From the NCBI GenBank assembly GCA_943704525.1, contig CALSCQ010001700.1, forward strand, positions 1-15,424: 15,424 bases of DNA, in the 5' to 3' direction. A model generated the notes under the pieces. It saw nothing but the letters and a program-made list of their open reading frames with translations. It was not told where the DNA came from and did not search any database. This stretch comes from Pigoraptor vietnamica (Eukaryota; Opisthokonta; Filasterea). Below, in pieces: positions 7,247 to 15,424 of the stretch (within the stretch, counting starts at the first letter, position 1; each line of letters begins with the position of its first letter). The position numbers were made by a program, and so were the translations under genes.

Positions 7247-10200
7247 ATGAGTCTCGACGGTGACGCTGCGGGCGCAGCGCGTGTGGACCGCAATAACCGC
7301 GAAGATGTTGCGATCGACGCACATAGTGAGCAACAGGCGGACGAGGACATGAGGGAGGAGGCTGCCATGCGGAGTGGCGTCGGCGGGACCGACGTGGAAG
7401 AGAGGCCGATTCACAACGATTGGGTGGAATCGGACATTGGCGGCGACGGCGAACGCGTTGACGTCGACATGGCTGTTGACGAGCGTGAGGATGATGGGGC
7501 GGGTCCTCCATCCGACGTGGAAGTGGAAGGTCAACCTATGGACGTGGGCGTTGACGAGAGCGCAGCGGCGCTAAGTGGCGAGGGAGGGGATGTGATTGAG
7601 CGACTCACCGCGCTCATGGCCATGGAGGACGAGGAATCGAAGATGCAGTTCTACAGCGAGGCGAGTGTCGTCAATGTGTGTGTGTGTGCGTGCACACACT
7701 GCGCGTGTTAACGGCCGGAAGTTCTAATGTGGCATGTCGGCATGATGCAGGCGCTCGTGTACATGACGCACTGCGTTGGCGAAGGCGATTCGTGCAAATA
7801 CCGCCCTTTCCTGCGACAGTTGCTGTTCTTGCTGAGTGTTCCGGGTCTCGCGGACGGTGAGTTGCTCCACTTCATGCTGCATGCGCGTTCCCCTCCTTGC
7901 GCCCTCTTGGTGTTGTTTACTTCGGTCCCTCCGTTTTCGCTTGATTGCTTGACCCTCATCCGTCACTTCTCGTTTTGCCTTTTCTTCAGAGCGGGAAGAC
8001 GTTGGCGCGTGGCTAGAGAAGCTCCACGGCGACCTCGCCTGCTGCTGCCGGTGTGTGGACGAGTACCACGACGGCCTCGAGTGGCTCATCACGAGCGCGA
8101 CGGACACGGCCGACGCCGCCGAATTTCGGTCCCTCATGGAGGCGCAGGACGTTTCGCGCGTGTGCAGTTCGCTAAAGGCTTGCGGGGACACGAGCAGGCC
8201 GCTGTCCGAGCGCTGCGTCGCCGCCCGCGCGCCCGTGTACGAGTCCCTCCGTCACCTGGGGAGCGCGATGGGGTCCGTTTTGCGGTTGAGGACGTATGTG
8301 GCGAAGGCGCTCACTGCGATGGCCGATGGCTTTGGGCCGTCGTTTTCTGAGTGGCTCGAAACGTGGGAAGGGGACGAAGGGACGGCGGCACTCTGCGCAC
8401 TGTTTTGGCACGAGGCCACGGACGTGCGCGAGGCGGTAAAGGCCGCTCTTGGCAGGTGGGCGCGCGCAATTGTTGGTGCGATTTCCACCTGCTCTTTAAA
8501 GGTGGTCTTTAACGGGAGTGCGCACGCGTCGTATTTGAACGATCCGGTACCTGTAACCACACACACTCGCGTGCAGCCCTCTTCACTCACGCGTTGTCCA
8601 CGCAGGCGCTTCGAAGGCCACATGCCGGAATCGGTCGCGTCCTGCATCCTCTCGATATCCTCGTGGGCGATCGACGCGCCGTTCGTTCCCTTTGATCACG
8701 AATCCGCCGTCGACCCTTTCTTCGGACGCCCTCGAAACCGCTTTGCAGCCATGCACCACCTCGCCCTCGCGCTCAGCACCTCTGCGCTGCGGCTGCTCGT
8801 GCGCGACGGCATCGGCATGTTCCGAGTCCTCGCTTCGGTCTTGGAAGTCTCCGACGGCGAACTTTTGGCGAGCGCCGTCTCGTTACTCGACCTTCTCCTG
8901 TCCAGACTGTCGCACGTCCCCGTCGCCGAGCGCCCGCTCACGGCCATTGAGCGGCACCCGTCGTTTCTCGATGCGGCGGTGGCGCTGTGGGCGCCCGTCT
9001 CGAGCCGCAATCCTGATCCGTTCCCGCCGAAGGCAAAGGGGATGCCGGCGCCCGCGTGCGTCCTGGAGACTGTATTGCGGTACGCGTTCAAGTCCATTGC
9101 GATTGCGCCGCCGTTTGTAAGCCGATTTGTGCCGGTCACAAACACGGCCGAGCCACAAGCAACACTCGACGGCCCCCTGAACGTGCTCTCTCACGTCGTG
9201 GTTGCGTGCACGTCGGCCGGTGTTTCGCTGCCCAATGTCCGCGTCGAAGTGGACGCCCGCGCCCGGAAGCTTGGTTGGGGAGGGCTGCTCGCACACTGCG
9301 GCGCACTGGCACGTGACCCGGATGGTGACCCGTACACGGGTCCGGACGAATCGGGGCTTATTTCGGAGGCGGAAAGAGACGCAGCGTGGAAGGCGTTTGA
9401 GGGATACGCATTTTCGCTGTGGTCCCGACGTAGGGGGGGCGCGTCGTTCGAGCCGCTGTCGGATGCGGCGTTGGCCGCAAACTGCGTCGAGGACCCTGCG
9501 ACGGCCGCCGCTGTAGTCCTTGTGCTGCTCCGTGTGGAGGCGGGGTTGCGCCTGTGCGAAGGGGAGCCGTCGTCCGGGAAGCCATCCGGCGACGATGTGG
9601 AGCACTTTCGCTTGCAATTGGCAGGCGCGCTGGCTCGATTTGTCGAGTCGGGCTCCGCCACGGAGGACAGCGAGGAAGGGCCGCAGATGGGTGACGTGCT
9701 TGCGCGGTTGCTCGATGCGCCTGATGGGCCGTCACTACTCGCAATGGCGTGTGCCTCCACTAGTGCCGCCGTGTCTGCGTCGGCGGTGGCCACCCTCATC
9801 GCGTGTGTGCGCGGTGTGGTCGCCGCGGGGTTGCACGGCGGGGATGCGTCGCAGTTCTCGGAACTCGCAGAGAAGGTCTTCAACTCTCCCCGTCGCACTG
9901 TGTCGGACCTGAAGCGCAGCTTGAGAAAGTCGGACGTGGCGCGCATCATTGCGACCGCCGTCGGCACGTGGCTCCCCCCGCTGCTCGAGGGACTGTCGGG
10001 CGGCAACCGCGACGTGTGGAATGCGGCCTCGTCGTTCATCAGCGGTCTCCTGAGACACGCCGCGTCGTCCGTCGATAGCGCCGCCGCCACCGTGCTGCTC
10101 CACTCGGCGCGACGTCTGGTGGGCCGTTCAGTCCGGCCCACGTTCGAGGAACGCGCTCCCCTCCTCGACAGCGTGCGCGAGCTCTGGGCGGAGTTCGCTG

Positions 10201-13200
10201 AGGGCGCGTGGGATGCGCAGGGCCTGCGAAAGGCAGAAGAGGCGCCGAAGAGGCGTCCCGAAGCGCGTCCCGTCGACGTAGCGGACTCCGAGGGAGGCGC
10301 GACCAAGGAACCTTCGACGAAGAAGGGAGCAACGGAGGGACTCGCGACGAAGAAGGAGGTACCTGCGCCGCAGGACCGCAAGCCATTGACCACTGCCACC
10401 GCAGTGGACCTGACAGGGGACGGGCTGGACCCTCCCCTCCCGTCAGTCGACGTGAAGCCCCACTTTGCGTCCTCACGTGACCCTCGCAGGCAAGGCGCTC
10501 GCGGGCAACCAATTGGGCACGCAACAGCCGCGTCGCTTGCGTCGCCCCCTGCAGTTGTCCCCGTCGGAATCGCGCCAAACAGCGCCAAAAATATCTCTGC
10601 GCCGCGTCCAAAGGAAACGGCAACGCCCGCTCCTGACGCACGGCCTCACGTGACTGTCCCGTCTGCGGCCGTTCGGACACCCCCGGTCGGCAGTGTCGCA
10701 CCCGCGGCAGCGCGAGCCGACGGTGTGAGTGGACATCGTGCTGTGGATGCACGCGCAACTCACACTAGCGTCACCGCCGACGTGAAGTGGGTTTCTCCGC
10801 CCTCGGGTGTCGCGGCAAAGACGGCGGCTGCGAAGGAGAAGGAAGGAGCGAAGGACGGAACGCGCATCACCTCGCCGCGAGTGGCCGCGGCTGTCGCTGC
10901 AGCTGCAGCACCCAAGCGGATCAAAGTGCTCGACCCCGAGCGCGCGAGACAATTGGAGGCGCGGAACGCCGTGGCAACGGGCCGCTCGTCAGCGATGGGC
11001 GATGTGCGCGCGTCCCTGCTGAAGGACGGCGGAAGTCGCATGACGCCCGGATTAACGCGTGCCGGTGCAGCGCCGCCGTCCCGCAGTTCCCCCTCTGCGC
11101 CGCCTCTCCGCCTCGGTGGTTCCGTATTGGGCATGGCGACAACCACGCCGGCTGCATCGAGGCCGTCCACGGGGATTGCGCCAGCTGCGCAGAGCGTGGT
11201 GGCGTCGCGAGCCGTCGGCAGGTCGGCGTCACCGGCACTCGCGTCGCGCCCTTCGCCGACCCCAATTCTTCCGCCACAGACTTTTCGCGACGCACCGACG
11301 ACAGCGGCTGCCAGCGGCAGTTACCCGCCCGAGTTTTACACGGCCGTAGTCGAGGTGGACGTTACTGCGTTACTCGCGGGCGAGGCCCTGCCAGTCCGGA
11401 CAGCCGCCAGGGACCCGCCGACGTCGTTTGCTGACGATCGCAGTTACCGCGCGCATTTTTATGCGCTGCTGAGTGCCGAGCTGCAAGAGTCGATATGGAG
11501 CGGCGCGGACCAGTTGCGCCGGCTGTCGCCGTCCATTCGTCCGGGCTGGCGTCTCAAGTACGAGAGCGACCTGACGGACACGGAAACGGGACTCAGTGAC
11601 ATCACCATGACGCTGGGGACGAGCGACACGCAGTTCACGGAGGGGGATGTGGTGCTGCTGTGGCCAGGTGCTGATGCCATGAAGGCAGATCCGCAACGCC
11701 GCCACTTGTGCGCGGTCGTGCGCGCCGAGCGCTGGAGCCGCTCCGTCACCGTGCGGGCGGCGCAGCGAGTCGGAGGAGAAGTCTCCGGCGCGCTCGTGTT
11801 CCACGCGTCGTCGACGGCGCGAATGTTCCGAGCGATCGCGGCCATTGCATCGAATGGCGGGCACTTTTCCCGATTTTTGTTGGGACCCAAGTGTGACCTT
11901 CCCACGCCCGCCGCGCTGCCGCCGCGGTGGATGGACGCCGTGGGCGACCGCTACAACGGCGAGCAGAAGCGCGCCATTGCGACTGCCTTGGCGCTGACGG
12001 AGGGCTTTGCGCTGTGGCAGGGGCCGCCGGGGACGGGAAAGTGGGTTTCTGTGACACTTGTGCGCGAATGGTTCGTGTCTTTTTTTTTTTTTTTTGTTTT
12101 AGTTTCAGTACCCACCCCGCTCTGTTTGGCGTCGTCGTCGTGCACGACCGTCCTATTTGATATCCTCACCGTGCCTCTTGTTTATCTGTTGTTTGTCGCG
12201 CACAGGACGCAAACAATTTTGGGGTTCCTCGGCCTCGTGCTCCCTTCGCCGACGCAGCCACCTGGACACCGCGCCAAGGTGCTCTTCTGCGCCCCTTCCA
12301 ACGCCGCTGTCGAGGAGGTCGTGCGTCGCGTTACCAACGGATTTCTCCACGGCGCGAGTGGGGCGGAATTCGAACCTGAGGTATTTCACCTCCGCGCTCG
12401 AGACGTACGTGGCGAGGACGACGCGCCCGACGCAGGCGCCATCATACGCGACACACAGGAGCGGTTGGGACACGCGCGCACGCGACTGGAGCAGCTGCGC
12501 ATGGAGGCAGTGCGGGACCCGGAAAACGCGCGGTCGCTGTCGTCGGAGATTGCCGTGATTGAGCGGCGCGTGAGTGCACTCGAGGAGGCGATCGATTCGC
12601 GTGCCAAGGGCGGCGAGTTCGTGGCGGCGAAGCGCGTCATTGAGAGGAGTCTTATCGCCGCGGACCTCGTGTGCTGCACGCTCAGCACGGCGGGCAACAT
12701 GAACCTGTTGCAGTCGCCGTGGCGCTTCGACTGGATTGTCGTCGATGAGGCCGCGCAGAGCGTCGAACCCGAGACGCTGATTCCCCTCTTTGCGCACAAG
12801 TGCTCGAGGATGCTGCTGGTGGGCGACCCGAAACAGCTGCCGGCGACGGTGCTGTCGGAGGGCGCGAAGAGAGGCGGCCTCGGACAGAGCCTCTTTGAAC
12901 GCATCGCGCGGCACTACGAGTCACGTGGGCAGCAAGCGCCCATCGTGCTCCTCACCGAGCAGTACCGCATGCACCCGGCCATCTGCAGCTTTCCGTCGGA
13001 CACATTTTACGACGGCCGCCTCGTGACGAGCGGCCAGTGCCTCGCGCGCCCCGACCCTCCGTTCTACTCTGACCCTTCGTTTGGGCCGTACGTGTTTTAC
13101 GACTGTAGGGACGGGGAAGAGGTGCGTCCCGCGGGCTCCACATCGATTGGTAACCGCGCCGAGGCACGCCTCGTGGCCCGCCTCATCCGCCGACTTCGCC

Positions 13201-14783
13201 AGACGCACTACGCCGACGACGCCGACGACACGTTTGCGAGCAGAATCGGCGTCATCTCCTTCTACCAGACGCAGGTGGCCATGATACGCTCCGAGCTGCA
13301 GGGAATGGAGGGCGGGTGCGCATACGTGAAGGTCAACACGGTCGACGGGTTCCAGGGACGTGAGATGGACATCATCCTGCTGTCCTGCGTGCGGACAGAG
13401 GGGGGGCAGCTGGGCTTCCTGGTCGATCCCCGACGCATGAACGTGGCCATTACGCGCGCACGCGTTGGCCTTGTCGTCGTCGGAAGCGCCGCCGCACTGC
13501 AGCGCGACGACCAGTGGCGCAAGTTGGTGGAGGACGCGCGGGCGAGGAAACTGATCCATCTTCCAAGCGAGCTCTCGGCTCCCCGTGCAAAGCAGCAGCA
13601 GCCGCAGGCAGCCCCGAAGGCCTCGGGGGTTGTAAATAAGGCGCAAGACGGCGGAGGTGAAGCGGCGAGGGCAGCAAAGACGTCGCCACCAGCGGCTGCG
13701 GGCGAAGGAGCGGCGCAGATGGCGAAAACTGCAGCGCCCCACGAAGGAGCGCGGACTGCGAAGGGCGCGCCGGCGGCGGCTGCAATTAACGCGGGTTCTT
13801 CTGCGAAAGCCGCAGCACCGCACGGCACTGGTGCCGCGGGAAGGACGACAACACCACCCGTGGCCGCGGTCCCTGCGAAAGTGCAAGATGTTGCCAGTGC
13901 AAAGCGAAAACCTGAAGCGGAACCTCACGACGACCGCGCGACAAAGAGGCAGCGTACCGACGCGCCGCCCGCCGTGCGTCCCCTGAGCGGCGTTCCCAAA
14001 GGAGGCGGAGGGCCGCCAACGCGGCCTCTCAGCGGCGGCGCTGGAGGGAATGACGTGCGTGCTCGTGGCTCGCCCACTTCGGCCGTGGTGGCGCGTAGCG
14101 ATGCGACTGCAGCGGGTGCGGGCAATAAGGGTGGCGAAGCGCATTCCACACCTGCGGAAAATCGGGGCGCACGCCCGGGTGGTGTACCCGTCGCTGCACG
14201 AGGTGCCCCTGCCGCTGTCCCACCGCCCCCTGCGCGCCAGCGGCCCATGGAAGTGCCGAGTGCTGGCGACGACCGAAGGGCCCGCGCGGATCCTCCTCGT
14301 GACGATAGCAGCCACGGTCCACCTTTTGATCGCGACGAGCGCAACTGGCGGGATGAACGTGACCGGCGGGATGAACGCGACCGGCGTGGTGAACGCGACA
14401 GAGACGATTACGACGAGCACATGAATCGCTCCCGCTCGCACGAGGACACGCGGGACACCGTCGATCGCAGGCGGGCGCCCGCGTCACGTGATGGACGATG
14501 GCCAGTCCCACCTCGTTCACCGCGCCGGGGTCCTCTGCCGCCGTGGGTGCGTGGACCGCCCCGTGCGCCGCCGTCCACGCCCCCGTCTGCGTCGCATCCC
14601 ATGCACGGCCGCTTTGCGGAAGCGCCGCTCCCGCCGCGACTTCCGCAGGACGATTTCGTTGCGCCGCACTGGCCGGGATTGGGGGGCGCAGCGGACAGCC
14701 CGCAGTCGTCGCCGGTGCGTGGCGGAGGGATGCGCGAAGTGCACCGCCCGCCGTCGTTTTGGGGCTACAGTCGGCCGTATTGA
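7247..14783 (+). CDS. SEN1: Sen1/senataxin-like SF1B RNA/DNA helicase
   Basis: Five exons (7247-7660, 7751-7856, 7990-8455, 8606-12040, 12206-14783) encode 2332 aa. Order: an acidic Asp/Glu-rich N-terminus (1-125); a helical Sen1 N-terminal-like region (about 130-870) with ALVYMTHCVGEGD and WLEKLHGDLACCCRCVDEYH; a low-complexity Ala/Pro/Ser/Lys linker (about 870-1225); then the accessory region and helicase core. Motifs include GPPGTGKT (1468-1475), VLFCAPSNAAVEEV, DEAAQS (1654), VGDPKQLP, EQYRMHP (from 1725), VDGFQGREMD (about 1853) and MNVAITRAR (about 1885). This is the Upf1-like set, and the order and size fit Sen1/senataxin. Such proteins unwind RNA:DNA hybrids 5'-3', terminate RNA polymerase II transcription and resolve R-loops in the nucleus. 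The tail (about 1920-2332) is disordered, with a bipartite nuclear localisation signal (KRKPEAEPHDDRATKRQR, from 2040), RDERD repeats and a Pro/Arg-rich end. The exon 1 donor is non-standard (GC). Confidence 0.93.
7661..7750 (+). other. Intron 1 of the Sen1-like gene, apparent GC-AG type (phase 0, 90 bp)
   Basis: The donor reads GAG|GCGAGT and the acceptor GATGCAG|GCGCTC. The joined product is QFYSE-ALVYMTHCV in frame. No GT donor in the neighbourhood fits the consensus as well; GT at 7666 (GTCGTC) would also keep frame and add Ala-Ser. The intron has (GT)n-rich sequence just after the donor and an in-frame TAA. Confidence 0.65.
7857..7989 (+). other. Intron 2 of the Sen1-like gene (phase 1, 133 bp)
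   Basis: Donor GACG|GTGAGT and acceptor TTTTCTTCAG|AGCGGG. Joining gives LADE-REDVGAWLEKLHGDLACC, which continues directly into the long downstream frame at 8055. The length is not a multiple of three, so retention would break the frame. Confidence 0.85.
8456..8605 (+). other. Intron 3 of the Sen1-like gene (phase 2, 150 bp, stop-free)
   Basis: Donor GGCAG|GTGGGC and acceptor GTCCACGCAG|GCGCTT. Removal joins A-L-G-R with R-F-E-G-H-M-P-E-S, giving a continuous helical region. The intron is exactly 50 codons long and has no in-frame stop, so the frame is also open if it is kept. Base composition is less codon-like than the flanks (e.g. TTTAAAGG and a TAACCACACACAC run). Confidence 0.72.
12041..12205 (+). 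other. Intron 4 of the Sen1-like gene, inside the Walker A motif (phase 2, 165 bp, stop-free)
   Basis: Donor GGGAA|GTGGGT and acceptor CGCGCACAG|GACGC. Removing it restores GPPGTGK-TQTI precisely across the Lys codon, which is decisive for the boundaries. A 22-base T-rich tract (about 12079-12100) precedes TAG (12102) and CAG (12108), a strong-looking internal acceptor. Using that internal site would shift the frame and reach a TGA within about 20 codons. The full intron is 55 codons with no stop in frame and would encode a hydrophobic insert. Confidence 0.93.
14346..14399 (+). repeat. 18-bp tandem repeat (x3) coding for RDERD units
   Basis: Three consecutive 18-base units (14346-14363, 14364-14381, 14382-14399) differ by one to a few bases and encode W/R-R-D-E-R-D, R-R-D-E-R-D and R-R-G-E-R-D. 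They lie in frame within the disordered tail of the Sen1-like protein. Such alternating Arg/acidic repeats are common in RNA-processing proteins and may vary in copy number between strains. Confidence 0.85.
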
Positions 14784-15070
14784 GAGCGAAAAAGAAGTAA
14801 ACGGCAAATTTGAAACTGTGACGATGAAATGGAAAAGAGTGAGATCGCCGTTTGTTTATCAGTACGACCGCTCCCACAATAGTGTGCGAGCATGCAACGT
14901 GGACTGTCTTCTATGGTATAACAGGGTCTCCTTGCCGCACACGAGCACGTGGAAAGCGCATCACTTTTCGTCGTCTGTCTGGACTCGGTGAAAAGGGCGA
15001 CAATGCTTCGACCGACAGAGTCCGCGTCGGTGTTCAATGGCTCAAGGCCGGCTGCGCCCGTTGCAAGGGC
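14784..15070. other. 3' flank of the Sen1-like gene (convergent gap)
   Basis: This 287-base stretch is more AT-rich than its neighbours and begins with A-rich sequence (AAAAAGAAGTAAACGGCAAATTTGAAA). It should hold the polyadenylation region of the Sen1-like gene and, if the exon at 15071-15214 is real, the 3' end of a minus-strand gene. There is no canonical AATAAA. Confidence 0.4.
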
Positions 15071-15214
15071 TCAGTCGCCGACTTCTTTCCGCCGCAATTC
15101 GAGCGCCGAATGGAACACGGAGAGGTCGAGTCCGTTCACGCAGCGGCCGATGCGCGCAACGACGACACAGCGCCCGTCCCACTGTGGAAGACAGTCGGCG
15201 GGAGGCGGTGTCGT
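15071..15214 (-). CDS. Probable last exon of an unidentified minus-strand gene (partial)
   Basis: On the minus strand a strong acceptor (pyrimidine-rich CCCTCCACATCCCTGCGCCCTTGCAG) ends at 15215. It is followed by exactly 47 sense codons and a TGA at 15073-15071. The segment has GC-rich third positions and a balanced composition; its central part reads W-D-G-R-C-V-V-V-A-R-I-G-R-C-V-N-G-L-D-L-S. The upstream intron would contain the (GT)n tract that runs to the window edge. The same (GT)n habit on the coding strand is seen in RCC1 intron 1 and Sen1 intron 1. The family is not identified. The same bases are also open on the plus strand in a codon-aligned frame, so the strand call is not certain. 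Confidence 0.42.
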   Translation of the reverse strand, partial: TTPPPADCLPQWDGRCVVVARIGRCVNGLDLSVFHSALELRRKEVGD

Positions 15215-15275
15215 CTGCAAGGGCGCAGGGATGTGGAGGGCAATTGGCCATATGAGATGGAGGAAGGCCAAAAGT

Positions 15276-15424
<149 letters not shown>

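Noticed and set aside
9191-10588. 465-aa open frame on the minus strand
   Set aside because: Antisense of the Sen1 N-terminal region and linker; Ser/Arg/Ala-rich composition with no motif.
12921-14441. 506-aa open frame on the minus strand
   Set aside because: It is antisense to the helicase motifs and tail; low-complexity Arg/His-rich translation without any family signature, as expected in GC-rich shadow frames.
8055-14783. One intronless 2242-aa reading frame starting with GTG at 8055
   Set aside because: It begins mid-domain at a GTG, breaks Walker A with a hydrophobic insert, and misses the upstream exons that join in frame by clean splice sites.

Overview
The window looks like nuclear DNA from a GC-rich, intron-containing eukaryote, probably a protist. 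Two genes are split by spliceosomal introns whose removal restores recognisable protein motifs exactly. AUG starts sit in purine/ATGG contexts. There are no bacterial ribosome-binding sites or operons, and the intergenic DNA is rich in CA/GT microsatellites. A compact amoebozoan (Acanthamoeba-like) genome would fit, but the sequence alone does not fix the taxon.

Left part (1-5146). A short ADP-ribosylglycohydrolase-fold gene (300-1178, +) carries unusual residues where the metal ligands normally lie. Next is a decayed, 5'-truncated copy of an RCC1-family gene (about 1403-2060, -). Then come three small genes of unknown function: A (2167-2718, -), X (3141-3899, +, two predicted membrane helices) and B (4316-4738, -). 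A and B look like diverged paralogs of each other. The block between the two RCC1 copies therefore looks like a rearranged local duplication holding fast-evolving, possibly lineage-specific genes.

Middle (5147-7246). A complete RCC1-repeat (beta-propeller) gene lies on the minus strand. It has one 167-bp intron, a deduced protein of 498 aa, and a C-terminal CaaX-like tetrapeptide (CRIL). The decayed copy keeps a matching C-x-I-L end. A divergent promoter region of about 436 bp with a polypyrimidine tract and a 17-bp direct repeat separates it from the next gene.

Right part (7247-14783). A large Sen1/senataxin-type superfamily-1B helicase gene on the plus strand has five exons and four introns (deduced protein 2332 aa). 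All helicase motifs are intact after splicing. The fourth intron splits the Walker A lysine codon. Introns 3 and 4 are multiples of three and stop-free, so retaining them would keep the frame. Intron 1 appears to be a GC-AG intron.

Right edge (14784-15424). A short convergent region is followed by a probable last exon of a minus-strand gene (15071-15214) behind a strong acceptor. After that comes a very long (CA)n tract, (GT)n on that gene's strand, which runs off the window end.

Functionally, the Sen1-like helicase would act in nuclear transcription termination and R-loop resolution. The RCC1-family protein may be a membrane-anchored propeller scaffold or exchange factor. The two share a promoter region. 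Nothing here indicates a virus, transposon, CRISPR array or bacterial system.
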